From Pseudofrankia nepalensis (GTDB lineage Bacteria; Actinomycetota; Actinomycetes; Frankiales; Frankiaceae): 64,000 nucleotides of DNA. A program made the translations under genes and the position numbers. Positions within the stretch are counted from its first letter, which is position 1. The number at the start of each line of letters is the position of its first letter. The stretch is taken from the NCBI RefSeq assembly GCF_016786305.1, contig NZ_JADWYV010000014.1, one strand, 5' to 3'. Below are positions 33,955-43,219 of the stretch, piece after piece. Under the pieces are notes generated by a model. That model did no database searches and was not told the DNA's origin. It saw only the letters and a program-made list of their open reading frames with translations.

Positions 33955-34893
33955 CTACGAGGACCGCAGCCGCGGCGCGAAGAACACCGGCGCCTTACCG
34001 ACGACACCGCGTTCATGTGGCTGTTCGGCCTCTTCGGCCGGCGTCGCCGCCTCGCCATCGTCCTGGCCCGGGGGCGGATCACCTGGCTTGCGCAGGACCA
34101 CCAGGCGGTATCGGACCGCGCCGAGGGCCGAGAGCAGAAAGAGCAGGAACGTGGAGCGGATCGGGACATGTCCACGGCCGGTGACCGCGCGAGCGATGCC
34201 ATTCGAGAGCAGGTAGAGGTAGGTCGGCAGGGTGAGCCTGGTGACGTCCTGGTCCTGTTCGACCACGAGTCCGGCCTTGTCGGCCATTGCCTGGTAGTCG
34301 CCGTCCGACCACGTCGACTGCCGGCCGTATCCCTTGGCGACCTGGTTCTCGAGCCAGCGGCTGGCGGCGTTGTCTGTGTCGGCATTGTCCGCGGGCACGA
34401 AGTCCGACAGAGACAGCCGTCCTCCGGGTTTCAGGACCCGCCGCGCCTCCTGGAGGAAGGTGAGTCGGGACGGGAAATGGAAGATGCACTCGACCGCGAG
34501 AACCGCGTCGAACGCGGCGGAGGGCAGCGGAAGCGCGCAGCCGTCCGCGCAGATGAACCGGGCACGGGTGGGCAGGGCTCGGGCAAGCTGTCGATGGTCG
34601 ATGTTCACACCGACCAGCCGCGCCGTCGGTAACCTTTCGGATAATCGCCCCAGCGTGCCTCCGAAGCCGCAGCCGACATCCAGAACGGTCATGCCATCGG
34701 AGATCAGTGCCCCGGCGGCGACCGTGTCATCGAGACGCTCCTGCGCGGCGACGACATTCCGCCCTCGGATTCCTGTACCGCGCAGCCGCGGCCACAGCCC
34801 CCAGTGTATGTGCCGGGAAAAGGCGTCCGACCCCTGGTCATCTCGGCCGCGGTTGTCGAGCAGTACGTCTATGTAGGGGAGTTCCACACCCAC
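33955..34893 (-). CDS. Class I SAM-dependent methyltransferase
   Basis: A small-molecule methyltransferase of 312 residues. Motif I is VLDVGCGFGG, with the acidic D in GVNID after beta-2, the ADGCALPLP segment and post-motif RRVLKPGGRLSLSDF, resembling the UbiE/sterol-type group. The C-terminal part has an aromatic/leucine-rich stretch (TYLYLLSNG, FLLFLLSALG) and a charged tail. An HIHWGLWP motif lies in the N-terminus. Start is GTG 34893, with GTG 34887 also possible. It is convergent with the AraC gene, 52 bp apart. Substrate unknown. Confidence 0.82.
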   Translation of the reverse strand: MGVELPYIDVLLDNRGRDDQGSDAFSRHIHWGLWPRLRGTGIRGRNVVAAQERLDDTVAAGALISDGMTVLDVGCGFGGTLGRLSERLPTARLVGVNIDHRQLARALPTRARFICADGCALPLPSAAFDAVLAVECIFHFPSRLTFLQEARRVLKPGGRLSLSDFVPADNADTDNAASRWLENQVAKGYGRQSTWSDGDYQAMADKAGLVVEQDQDVTRLTLPTYLYLLSNGIARAVTGRGHVPIRSTFLLFLLSALGAVRYRLVVLRKPGDPPPGQDDGEAATPAEEAEQPHERGVVGKAPVFFAPRLRSS

Positions 34894-35261
34894 CCCATGG
34901 GCCGAAGGTATGCGTCAAGAAGACCGACTGACCGCCCGGCATCCCATCTGGAACGGCCTGTTCGTCGCATGTACTTTGTCTAGCACAGTCAGCCCGGATC
35001 TCTCACCCTCGGTCGGGTGTAATCTTGGGACTGGCTTCGGTGTGGACGTGGCAGCGGATCCGGTTTACCCCCTTGCGGGTGCCTCGCTGTGGGCGCCGGC
35101 TGTTCTTCCTTTCCTCTCGCGCCCGCGTCGGGGCTCAAGGTGGCCGAGTTTTCCGGGCAAAGTAGCCGCGGTCAGTCACCTCGACGCACAGGAGGTTGGC
35201 CGGCCGGTGCCCGAAAGACGCGAGCCCGGCGGCCCGCGCCATGGGGTTCAGCGCCAGGCGT
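34894..35261. other. 370-bp intergenic region
   Basis: Lies upstream of the methyltransferase and downstream of araD. It should hold the methyltransferase promoter, but I could not identify a convincing -35/-10 pair. No open frame here has coding character, and no strong hairpin was found after araD. Confidence 0.4.
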
Positions 35262-35966
35262 TCACGGGGAGGCGACCGGGTGGTCGCGCTGGCCGTAGGC
35301 GGTCTGGTAGCGGTGGTAGAGCCGGTCGACGAGCTCGGGGGGGATCGACTTGGGGATGCCGAGCTGGTGGGCGAAGTGGACGCTGCGGGCGACGTCCTCG
35401 CACATGACGGCGGCCTTGACCGCGGCGCGGGCGGTGGGGCCGATGGTGAACACGCCGTGGTTGGCCATGAGGACGGCGGGGGAGCGGTGCCCGTCGAGGG
35501 TGGCGACGATGGCCCGGCCGATGGTGTCGTCGCCGATCGCGGACAGCGGGCCGACGGGGATGGGTCCGCCGAACTCGTCGGCCATGGCGGACAGCACGCA
35601 CGGGATGGGCTCGCGGCGGGCGGCCCACGCGCACGCGTAGGGCGAGTGGGTGTGCACGACGCCGCCGACGTCCGGGCGGTGGCGGTAGACGTAGGCGTGC
35701 GCGGCGGTGTCGCTCGACGGGCTGAGACCGCCCGCGACCACGGTGCCGCGCAGGTCGCAGACGACCATCTTCTGCGCGGTCAGCTCGGCGTAGTCGACCC
35801 CGGACGGTTTGATCACCATGACCTCCTGGCCCCGGGCGTCGCGGGCGCGGGCCGAGACGTTGCCGGAGGTCCAGGCGACGAGGCCGTTGTCGACGAGGGA
35901 CAGGTGCAGGCCGACGAGCTGCTCGCGCGCCTCGTCCACCCCGGGCCAGGGTGCCTGGTAGGTCAT
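35262..35966 (-). CDS. araD: L-ribulose-5-phosphate 4-epimerase
   Basis: Last step of L-arabinose catabolism: converts L-ribulose-5-phosphate to D-xylulose-5-phosphate. The 234-residue class II aldolase fold shows WTSGNVSAR (phosphate binding), KPSGVDY, the catalytic acidic SDTAAH region and metal histidines in VVHTHSPYAC (two His) and the later MANHGVF. Length is normal for AraD. ATG 35966 overlaps the araB stop by 4 bp, so it is translationally coupled. It is the last gene of the arabinose operon. Confidence 0.93.
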   Translation of the reverse strand: MTYQAPWPGVDEAREQLVGLHLSLVDNGLVAWTSGNVSARARDARGQEVMVIKPSGVDYAELTAQKMVVCDLRGTVVAGGLSPSSDTAAHAYVYRHRPDVGGVVHTHSPYACAWAARREPIPCVLSAMADEFGGPIPVGPLSAIGDDTIGRAIVATLDGHRSPAVLMANHGVFTIGPTARAAVKAAVMCEDVARSVHFAHQLGIPKSIPPELVDRLYHRYQTAYGQRDHPVASP

Positions 35967-37759
35967 CGTGGGTCTCCGGTCGGGCTGGTCGCGTCCGGGC
36001 TCGTCGTGTCCGGGCTGGCCGCTGTCGCGACCGGGCGGGCGAGGGGCGATGGGTCGGTAGGTGCCGGACCGTCCGCCGGACCCGCGCGGCCGCGCAGGGC
36101 CTCGTCGCGCAGGGCGCGCAGGCGGTGCAGGACGCCGCCCGCGGTGCCGAGGGAGTCGTGCAGCGCGCGGTACTCGTCGTAGAGGCGGGAGTAGGCGGCG
36201 TGCCGGGCCGGGTCGGGAAGGTAGGCGTCGCGGTGGACCCGGCCCATGGCGGCCGCGGCGGCGGGGACGTCGGGGTAGGCGCCGGCGGCGACGGCGGCGT
36301 GGATGGCGGAGCCGAGCGCGGGGGCCTGGCTGGTCGCGGCGAGGTGGATGGGGTGGCCGAGGACGTCGGCGTAGAGCCGCATGAGGGTGGCGTTCTGGAT
36401 GAGTCCGCCGGCGGCGTAGAACTCGCGGACGGGCACGCCGGCGTCGCGGAAGGCGTCGAGGATGCGGCGGGTGCCGAACGCGGTGGCTTCCAGCAGCGCG
36501 CGGTAGACGTGTTCGGGGCGGGTCGCCAGGGTCAGGCCGACGAGCACCCCGGACAGGGTGTGGTCGACGAGGATCGACCGGTTGCCGTTCATCCAGTCCA
36601 GGGCGAGCAGGCCGTGGCCGCCGACCGGGTCGTCGGCGGTCAGCGCCGTGAGGTACTGGTGCAGGGACTCGCCCGCCGCCCGGGCGGCGAGGCGGTAGGA
36701 GTCGGGGACGTTGCGCTCGGCCCACCAGGCGAAGATGTCGCCGACGCCGGACTGGCCGGCCTCGTAGCCGTAGCGGCCGGCGATGATGCCGCCGTCGACG
36801 ACGCCGCACATGCCGGGGACTTCGGCCAGCGCGTCGGCGGACATGACGTGGCAGGTGGACGTGCCCATCACCGCGAGCATGTGCCCGGGCTCGGTGACCC
36901 CGACCGCGGGCGCGCTGACGTGGGCGTCCACGTTGCCGGCCGCGACGACCGTGCCCACGGGCAGGCCCGTCCAGCAGGCCGCGCGGGCGGTCAGGCGCCC
37001 GGCCGGGGCGCCGAGCGGGAGCAGCGCGGTGGACAGGCGGGTGTCGGCGTAGTCCGCGAACGCGGGGTGCAGAGCGGCGAAGAAGTCGCGGCTCGGGTAG
37101 GCGCCGTCCTGGAAGACGCCCTTGTAGCCGGCGGTGCAGGCGTTGCGGGTCTCCGTCCCGGTGAGCTGCCAGACGATCCAGTCGGCGGCCTCGATCCAGC
37201 GGTTGGTGGCGGCGTAGATCTCGGGATCGTCCTCGAGGACCTGCAGCGCCTTGGCGACCTGCCACTCGCTGGAGATCTTCCCGCCGTACCGGCCGATCCA
37301 GGGCTCGCCACGCGCGTGGGCGAGGGCGTTGACGCGATCGGCGTGCGGCTGGGCGGCGTGGTGTTTCCAGAGCTTGGGCCAGGCGTGCGGCCGGTCGGCG
37401 TAGCCGGGCAGCTGGCACAGCGGGGTGCCGTCGGCGGCCGTCGGCAGCACGGTGCACGCGGTGAAGTCGGTGCCGATCCCGACGACGCGGGCCGGGTCGA
37501 TGCCGGCGGCGCGCACCGCGGCGGGCACGGCGGTGGCGAGGACCGCGAGCCAGTCGGCCGGGTTCTGCAGCGCCCAGTCCGGGGCGAGCGCCCGGCCGCC
37601 CGGCAGCCGGGTGTCGAGCACCCCGTCGGCATAGGGGTGCACGGCGGTGGACAGCTCGTGCCCGTCGCGGACCCGGATCACGCTGGCCCGGCCCGACAGG
37701 GTGCCGAAGTCGACGCCGACGACACAGGCGTCCGCGGCGAGGTCGGTGCTGGCGGTCAT
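35963..37759 (-). CDS. araB: Ribulokinase
   Basis: Phosphorylates L-ribulose using ATP. A 598-residue FGGY-family kinase: N-terminal GVDFGTLSGRASVI, the WPKLWKHHAAQ segment and GGKISSEW characteristic of ribulokinases, then the C-terminal nucleotide-binding half with GNVDAH, MGTSTCH and AAGGLIQNATLMRLYADVLG. It extends about 40 residues beyond typical AraB with a Thr/Ser/Pro tail. It lies 30 bp after araA and overlaps araD by 4 bp. Confidence 0.95.
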   Translation of the reverse strand: MTASTDLAADACVVGVDFGTLSGRASVIRVRDGHELSTAVHPYADGVLDTRLPGGRALAPDWALQNPADWLAVLATAVPAAVRAAGIDPARVVGIGTDFTACTVLPTAADGTPLCQLPGYADRPHAWPKLWKHHAAQPHADRVNALAHARGEPWIGRYGGKISSEWQVAKALQVLEDDPEIYAATNRWIEAADWIVWQLTGTETRNACTAGYKGVFQDGAYPSRDFFAALHPAFADYADTRLSTALLPLGAPAGRLTARAACWTGLPVGTVVAAGNVDAHVSAPAVGVTEPGHMLAVMGTSTCHVMSADALAEVPGMCGVVDGGIIAGRYGYEAGQSGVGDIFAWWAERNVPDSYRLAARAAGESLHQYLTALTADDPVGGHGLLALDWMNGNRSILVDHTLSGVLVGLTLATRPEHVYRALLEATAFGTRRILDAFRDAGVPVREFYAAGGLIQNATLMRLYADVLGHPIHLAATSQAPALGSAIHAAVAAGAYPDVPAAAAAMGRVHRDAYLPDPARHAAYSRLYDEYRALHDSLGTAGGVLHRLRALRDEALRGRAGPADGPAPTDPSPLARPVATAASPDTTSPDATSPTGDPR

Positions 37760-37789
37760 GGTGCTCCTCGTGGGTCGTCCGGGCGCCGG

Positions 37790-39319
37790 CTACCGGCGGT
37801 CTAGGCTGAAGTAGAGGTCGTTCAGCCGCAGGTCGGCGGTGAAGGAGCGGACGGTCGTGTCGGCGTCGATGGGCGCGAGCTCGAGGCCGGTCATGCCGGC
37901 GAACGTGTCCAGCATGTCGAGGTCGACGGCGGTGGACAGGACGGTATGGTGCGGGCCGCCGGCGGTGAGCCAGCATTCGGCGGAGGTCGGCAGGCTCGGC
38001 CGCGGGGACCACACCGCGCAGGCGACCGGGAGCCTCGGCAGCTCGTGGTCGGGCTCGACGACGTCGATGCCGTTGGCCACGAGCCGGAACCGGCCGCCCA
38101 GGTCGGCCAGCCCCACCACGACGCCGGGCCCCGGCGCGGCGGTGAACCGCAGGCGGACTGGGTCCTCGCGCCCGCCGATGCTCAGCGGGTGGATCTCGAC
38201 CGTCGGGCGGCTCGCCGAGATCGTCGGGCAGACCTCGAGCATGTGCGCGCCGAGGATCCGCTGCGGACCGGGGCCGAGGTGGTAGGTGTAGTCCTCCATG
38301 AACGACGTGCCCCCGGGCAGTCCGGCGCCCATGACCTTGACCGCGCGCAGCAGCAGCGCGGTCTTCCAGTCCCCTTCGCCGCCGAAGCCATAGCCGTCGG
38401 CCATGAGGCGCTGCACCGCGAGGCCCGGTAGCTGGCGCAGCCCGCCGAGGTCCTCGAAGTTGGTGGTGAACGCGCGGTAGCCGCCCTCGGTGAGGAAGGC
38501 GCGCAGCCCCGCCTCGACCCGGGCGGCGTAGCGCAGCGACGCGTGGCGCTCGCCCCCGGCGCGCAGCTCGGCCGCGACGTCGTACTGGTCGTCGTAGACG
38601 CTCGTCAGCTCGTCGATCGTGTCGTCGTCGACCTTGTCGACCACGTCGACGAGGTCGTTGACCGAGTGCGTGTTCACGGCCACGCCGAGGCGGATCTCGG
38701 CCGCCACCTTGTCGCCCTCGGTGACGGCGACGCCGCGCATGTTGTCGCCGAAGCGGACGAGCCGCATCCCGCGCAGGTCGGCGCGGGCGGTCGCGACCCG
38801 CGCCCAGCGGCCGACACGTTCGCGGGTGAGGGGATCGTCGACGTGACCGACGACCGTCACCCTCGGCAGCCGTAGCCGGGTCTGGATGTAGCCGAACTCG
38901 CGGTCCCCGTGTGCCGCCTGGTTGAGGTTCATGAAGTCCATGTCCAGGGTGTCCCAGGGCAGCGCCTGGTCGGCCTGGGTGTGCAGGTGCAGCAGCGGCG
39001 TGCGCAGCGCCTCCAGCCCGCGGATCCACATCTTCGCGGGGGAGAAGGTGTGCATCCACGCGATCACCCCGACGCACGCCGGGTCGACGTCCGCCTGCGC
39101 GCACACGGCGGCGATGGCGTCGGCGTCGGTCAGGACCGGCTGCCAGACGACGCGTGCCGGGATCGTCTCGTCGCCGTCCAGCCTGGCCGCGACGCGACGT
39201 GACTGCGTCGCGACCTGGTCGAGCGTCTCGGGCCCGTAGAGGTGCTGGCTCCCCGTGAGGAACCAGACGGCGGCACCCGGCAGGGCGGGCACCGCCAACG
39301 GGTGACCGGGCAAGGACAT
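37790..39319 (-). CDS. araA: L-arabinose isomerase
   Basis: Converts L-arabinose to L-ribulose. The 509-residue product starts at ATG 39319 (GAGG upstream) with WFLTGSQHLYG near the N-terminus and contains the WMHTFSPAKMWI, the FGYIQTRLR and GEGDWKTALLLRA signatures; the metal-site glutamate and histidine regions (SFMEDYTYHL, GAHMLEVCPT) are intact. First gene of the araABD block, 98 bp downstream of a LacI-type operator and about 200 bp from the lacI-like stop. No arabinose transporter is encoded in the window. Confidence 0.95.
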   Translation of the reverse strand: MSLPGHPLAVPALPGAAVWFLTGSQHLYGPETLDQVATQSRRVAARLDGDETIPARVVWQPVLTDADAIAAVCAQADVDPACVGVIAWMHTFSPAKMWIRGLEALRTPLLHLHTQADQALPWDTLDMDFMNLNQAAHGDREFGYIQTRLRLPRVTVVGHVDDPLTRERVGRWARVATARADLRGMRLVRFGDNMRGVAVTEGDKVAAEIRLGVAVNTHSVNDLVDVVDKVDDDTIDELTSVYDDQYDVAAELRAGGERHASLRYAARVEAGLRAFLTEGGYRAFTTNFEDLGGLRQLPGLAVQRLMADGYGFGGEGDWKTALLLRAVKVMGAGLPGGTSFMEDYTYHLGPGPQRILGAHMLEVCPTISASRPTVEIHPLSIGGREDPVRLRFTAAPGPGVVVGLADLGGRFRLVANGIDVVEPDHELPRLPVACAVWSPRPSLPTSAECWLTAGGPHHTVLSTAVDLDMLDTFAGMTGLELAPIDADTTVRSFTADLRLNDLYFSLDRR

Positions 39320-39416
39320 GTGACCTCGTCTCGGGGCGAACGATGGCACCGGCACGACCAGCTGACAGGCGGCGTCGCGGCGGCGGCACGAAGCGGAGGG
39401 CCGGGCTGTCAGGCAC

Positions 39417-39434
39417 AATGTTAGCGTTAACATT
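39417..39434. promoter_or_regulatory. LacI-type operator upstream of araA
   Basis: AATGTTAGCGTTAACATT is palindromic at 16 of 18 positions, with the central CG typical of LacI/GalR operators. It lies between the regulator gene (ends 39518) and araA (starts 39319). The 8-mer TGTTAGCG recurs at 40642-40649 over the regulator's own start codon, suggesting autorepression. Confidence 0.75.
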
Positions 39435-39517
39435 CCGGGCGTCAAGCCACGGAACGGACCGGTGGGGGAGCCGGGACCGGTCGCCTGGAGCCACCTGAGT
39501 GATCGGCCAGGCGCGGC

Positions 39518-40642
39518 TCAGCGGGGTGGGGCGACGCTGTCCCGTTCGACCAGCGCGGGCACGACCGGCGCTAGGCGTGGCGGCCCGTCCGGCGGCGAGC
39601 CGTCCAGCTGGGACAGCAGCAGACGCACCGCCTGCTCGGCCACGGCCGCGAAGTCGGGCCGCACGGTCGTGAGCGGCGGGCAGACGTACCCCGCCTCCGG
39701 GATGTCGTCGAACCCGACGACGCTCACGTCACCGGGCACCGACCGCCCCGCCTGGCGCAGCGCCTTCATGACGCCCATCGCGAGGTGGTCGCTGGCCGCG
39801 AAGACCGCGCGCGCCGAGGGCATCCGCGCCAGCAGCTGGCCGGCCTCGTACCCCGCGTCCAGCGACCAGTCCGCCGCCAGGACGGGTGGCACCTCGGCGC
39901 CGGCGTCGAGCAGCGCCTCGCGCCAGCCCAGCACCCGCTCGGCGCTGTCATACCAGCCCGCCGGACCGGACACGTGCCAGACCGTGTCATGCCCCGCCGC
40001 CAGCAGGCACCGCGTCGCCAGGCGCGCGCCGTGGCGCTGGTCGATGGTGACCAGCCGCGACAGGCGGCCCGGGTCACCGCCGATCACCACCATCGGCAGG
40101 TCGTCCGGGACATCGTCGAGCGCCTCGTTCGCCGAGGTCACCGGCGCGATCACCACGACCCCCGCCACCCGCTGGTCCAGCAGGCGGCCGATCGCCTCGG
40201 CGATCGAGCTCCGGTCGAGCGCCGGCACGCTGGCCACCCCGACGGCGAATCCCGCCGCGTTCACCGACCGCTCGACCGCGGTCCGGACCGACGTCGGCCC
40301 GTACAGCGCGGTGTTCTGCGCCACGATCCCCACGACGTGCGACTGTCCGGTGACCAGCGTCCGGGCCACCCGGTTCGGCCGGTACCCCAGCTGCTCCATC
40401 GCCGCCCGCACCCGCAGCCGCGTCTGCTCCTTGACGTTCGGGTGGCCGTTGAGCACCCGCGACACCGTCTGGTGGGACACGCCGGCCAGCCGCGCGACGT
40501 CGGTCATCCCCGGCGTGCGCCGCGGGGCGCCGCGGGCGCCATCCACGTCGTCCGCCGGGGGCGCGGCCGGCCGGCTTGCGGCCGCGCGCCGACTCGCCCC
40601 CGCCGCGTCGCGGGACCCGGATGACGTGTTCTGGCCTGGCAT
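39518..40642 (-). CDS. LacI-family repressor of the arabinose operon
   Basis: A 374-residue repressor. The HTH reads TDVARLAGVSHQTVSRVLNGHPNV and is followed by the hinge region PNRVARTL, then the periplasmic-binding-protein-like sensor domain (VVGIVAQNT through VVGFDDIPEAGYVCPPLTTV). Residues 1-44 before the HTH are Ser/Ala/Arg-rich and unusual; ATG 40642 is the best in-frame start, although M90-equivalent starts nearer the HTH (ATG 40510) would also yield a complete repressor. Location directly upstream of araABD and the operator at 39417 indicate control by arabinose or a derivative. Confidence 0.9.
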   Translation of the reverse strand: MPGQNTSSGSRDAAGASRRAAASRPAAPPADDVDGARGAPRRTPGMTDVARLAGVSHQTVSRVLNGHPNVKEQTRLRVRAAMEQLGYRPNRVARTLVTGQSHVVGIVAQNTALYGPTSVRTAVERSVNAAGFAVGVASVPALDRSSIAEAIGRLLDQRVAGVVVIAPVTSANEALDDVPDDLPMVVIGGDPGRLSRLVTIDQRHGARLATRCLLAAGHDTVWHVSGPAGWYDSAERVLGWREALLDAGAEVPPVLAADWSLDAGYEAGQLLARMPSARAVFAASDHLAMGVMKALRQAGRSVPGDVSVVGFDDIPEAGYVCPPLTTVRPDFAAVAEQAVRLLLSQLDGSPPDGPPRLAPVVPALVERDSVAPPR

Positions 40643-40953
40643 GTTAGCGATCACTTTAGCATCGGGCGGACGGCTGTCCCAGGTGCTGGGTCGGACAACG
40701 GTCTGGTGGGCCGCCAGCCGCGAGCTGGTCGGAGCCGCCGGGCGCTCGCACGCACCCCATGGTCCTGCCGCCACCATGCCGCGAACCGCCGGTTCCCGCG
40801 GCGCCGGGTCGCTCGTCGTCTCGCGCCGCTCTGGCGGCGTGATCTTCGGCTATGGCGGACCATGCGGTGGGCTTGTGTATCTTCTCGATCGGTCTTGCGG
40901 GGAAATGGCTGTTTTCCCTGACGGGTGTGGTGGTGCGGGCTAGCGTGTGCGGC
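40643..40953. other. Divergent promoter region, lacI-type gene and molybdoenzyme gene
   Basis: Besides the TGTTAGCG half-site at its left edge, the region holds GGGAAA (40900-40905) and TTTCCC (40913-40918), a perfect 6-bp inverted repeat around 7 bases, about 40 bp upstream of the molybdoenzyme ATG. That could be an operator. TAGCGT at 40941-40946 might be a -10. No gene is seen. Confidence 0.4.
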
Positions 40954-42237
40954 ATGATCGAGCCGACCAGCGACGAGATCGCCTACGACCAGGAGCGGTT
41001 GCGCCAGTTCGTGCGTGGGGAGGCCCGCGCCCATGGTCTGTCCCGCCGTTCGCTGCTGCGGTTACTGGCCCTGGCCACCGGGCCGGGGGCGGCTGTCGCG
41101 GCGTCGGCCGTGCCGGCCCGGGCCGGCACGCCCGGTATCCCGACGATCGTCAAGCCGCTGCCGCCGGAGGTCTTCACGGTCCGAGGGACGAACGCGGAGA
41201 CGAATTTCGAGGCGCTGGCCGGGCTGGGCCGGGCCGAGCCGGCCAGTCACTTCTTCGTGCGCAACCACACCGCGACCCCACGGCTGGACGCGGCGAACTG
41301 GCGGCTGCGGGTGTTCGGCGACGGGCTGCGTTCCAAGCCCTCGGCCGCCGACGCCGTCACCTTCGACTACCACGACCTGCGCCGGCTGCCGGCCCGCACC
41401 CTGGACGCCTTCGTGGAATGCGCCGGCAACGGGCGCAGTTTCTACACGACCCAGCAGGGCCAGGCGGTCTCCGGGACGGCCTGGCGGCTCGGCGCAATCG
41501 GGCAGGCCAGGTGGCGCGGTGTCCCGCTGTCGACGGTTCTGCGCCGGGCCGGGATAACCGGTGGGGCCATCGATGTGATGCCCCAGGGCCTCGACGACGA
41601 GTACGTGGCCAACGGGGAGAACCTCGGTCGGGTGCGGCGGCCGCTGCCCGTGGCCAAGGCACTGGACGACGTGCTGGTGGCGTATGAGATGAACGGCGCT
41701 CCGCTGCCACCCGACCACGGCTACCCGGTGCGGCTGATCGTGCCGTCGTGGGTCGGCATCGCGTCGATCAAATGGGTCGGAGACATCGAAGTCTCCACCA
41801 GTCCGTTGCTGTCTCCGTGGAACACCCAGTTCTACCGGCTGTTCGGCGACACCTGGCCGGGCGGCGCGAGCCCGCCGCTGACGACCCAGGTGACCAAGAG
41901 CGCGTTCGAGCTGGCGTGGAACGCCGCGCTTGACGGCGGCGGCTCGCGCCGGGTCCGGCTGACGGGCCGGTCGTGGTCGGGGCAAGGGCGGGTCACGAAG
42001 GTCGAGGTCAGTACCGACGGCGCTACGACCTGGCGGCGGGCCCGCCTGCTCGATGCGCCGGCCCGTAACCAGTGGGTCCGCTGGGAGTACGACTGGCGCC
42101 GACCCGCTTCCGGGCCCGCGATCCTGGCCGCCCGAGCCACTGACGAGACCGGCGCCACCCAGCCGGCCAGCGTGCCGCCCAACACCCAGGGCTACCTGTT
42201 CGGCGCCGTCGTCCTGCACCCGGTGACCGTGACATGA
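40954..42237 (+). CDS. Tat-exported sulfite-oxidase-like molybdopterin oxidoreductase
   Basis: A 427-residue molybdenum enzyme of the sulfite oxidase family. A long N-region leads to SRRSLLRLLALA (R31, R32) and a cleavage-like PARA, a twin-arginine signal, so it should fold with cofactor in the cytoplasm and work outside. The Mo ligand is C156 in FVECAGNG. HDHGYP-like PPDHGYPVRLIVPSWVG and GIASIKWV are family signatures, and the C-terminal beta-sandwich dimerisation domain is present (about 310-425). No heme domain or partner cytochrome is encoded nearby. The physiological substrate is unknown. Confidence 0.9.
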   Translation: MIEPTSDEIAYDQERLRQFVRGEARAHGLSRRSLLRLLALATGPGAAVAASAVPARAGTPGIPTIVKPLPPEVFTVRGTNAETNFEALAGLGRAEPASHFFVRNHTATPRLDAANWRLRVFGDGLRSKPSAADAVTFDYHDLRRLPARTLDAFVECAGNGRSFYTTQQGQAVSGTAWRLGAIGQARWRGVPLSTVLRRAGITGGAIDVMPQGLDDEYVANGENLGRVRRPLPVAKALDDVLVAYEMNGAPLPPDHGYPVRLIVPSWVGIASIKWVGDIEVSTSPLLSPWNTQFYRLFGDTWPGGASPPLTTQVTKSAFELAWNAALDGGGSRRVRLTGRSWSGQGRVTKVEVSTDGATTWRRARLLDAPARNQWVRWEYDWRRPASGPAILAARATDETGATQPASVPPNTQGYLFGAVVLHPVTVT

Positions 42238-42253
42238 CCTCCTGACCCCCAGG

Positions 42254-42273
42254 GCCAGCGTCGCGGCGCTGGC
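42254..42273 (+). terminator. Hairpin after the molybdoenzyme gene
   Basis: GCCAGCG (42254-42260) and CGCTGGC (42267-42273) pair perfectly around TCGCGG, starting 17 bp after the stop codon. No U-tract. Position and stability fit a terminator. Confidence 0.6.
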
Positions 42274-42510
42274 AGGGAACACGCGTCCGGCGTCATCCTG
42301 TAACGTGCCTGAACTCGGTTCGCTCCGCCGTCACGAGACTCAGAACGGCGGCTGGCGGCCGTGCCAGGTCGAGCCTGCTCGCCGCCGGTCCTGGTGGCGT
42401 GGTGACTCGCCGTCGGAACGGCCGCTCTTGCGGATTGTCCGGGGTGCAATGGCTCGCGCAGCCTACCCCGAACGCGCCATCGGCTGTGCAGGCACCTCGG
42501 GAGGCTTGGT

Positions 42511-42849
42511 ATGCATGATAGTGAGCTTGAAGCGATCGAGGGACTGTGCTCGGCGGCTACTCCTGGGCCATGGTTCGTTCGCACGCTCGATGATGATCGA
42601 GCGATGAATATCGTCGCGGTAAGCACCGTATCTCGGGCTGGGTCTGGAAGGGCTGAGAGGTGGCCTGGTTTCGACCACCGGGAGATGATCGCCGCCACCC
42701 TGGTGCAGCATCCACGATATGTGGATGTGGGTGATGGCCGTTGGGATGAGAATGCTGCCTTCATCGCGATGGCGCGCGAGGCCGTGCCGCGACTGATTGG
42801 CGAAATCCGCAGGCTGAGGGAAATTCTGGACAGTCGTGGGGATCTGTGA
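42511..42849 (+). CDS. Small Ead/Ea22-like hypothetical protein
   Basis: A 112-residue protein with LEAIEGLCSAATPGPWFV near the N-terminus and NAAFIAMAREAVPRLIGEIRRLRE at the C-terminus. This layout is common in short phage-borne and actinobacterial proteins related to Ead/Ea22, whose function is not known. ATG 42511 has GGGAGG about 11 bases upstream. The coding sequence is clearly AT-richer than its neighbours (for example cgatgatgatcgagcgatgaatatc), suggesting recent acquisition. No other phage genes are visible nearby. Confidence 0.6.
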   Translation: MHDSELEAIEGLCSAATPGPWFVRTLDDDRAMNIVAVSTVSRAGSGRAERWPGFDHREMIAATLVQHPRYVDVGDGRWDENAAFIAMAREAVPRLIGEIRRLREILDSRGDL

Positions 42850-43219
42850 GAATTCTCAGCTTCTGGTCGCGCGGAATCGACCGAGGGCGGTCGAGGAGTT
42901 CCAGAACTCGGCCACCGGCGGTGAGCTACTCCTCCGGGCCACCCGACCAGGGTGATCGCTTGGTGGGCTGTCGCCCCTGATCCGTCTCCGTCGAATCCGA
43001 CCTGTGCCGTGGCCAGCCGTCGACGACCCGAAGGTCCGCGCGCCGGGGCCAGCGCCGGACCCCACGAGCCGCCCGTGAGACAGAGCCGGCCGTGACGGCG
43101 AGCCGGAACATCCGTCGCGCCCTGGCCGGATCCGCCGCCGGGGGATCATTCGACAGAAGGATCCGCCGGGACCGCCCCGAGTGGGGCGAACGCGTGGCCG
43201 TATGGCTGGAGGTACTGAC
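42850..43219. other. 370-bp intergenic region
   Basis: Between the small Ea22-like gene and the MaoC-like gene. Open frames on the minus strand are long only because of GC bias and lack motifs. The promoter of the MaoC-like gene should lie here; no convincing hexamer pair was found. Confidence 0.4.
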
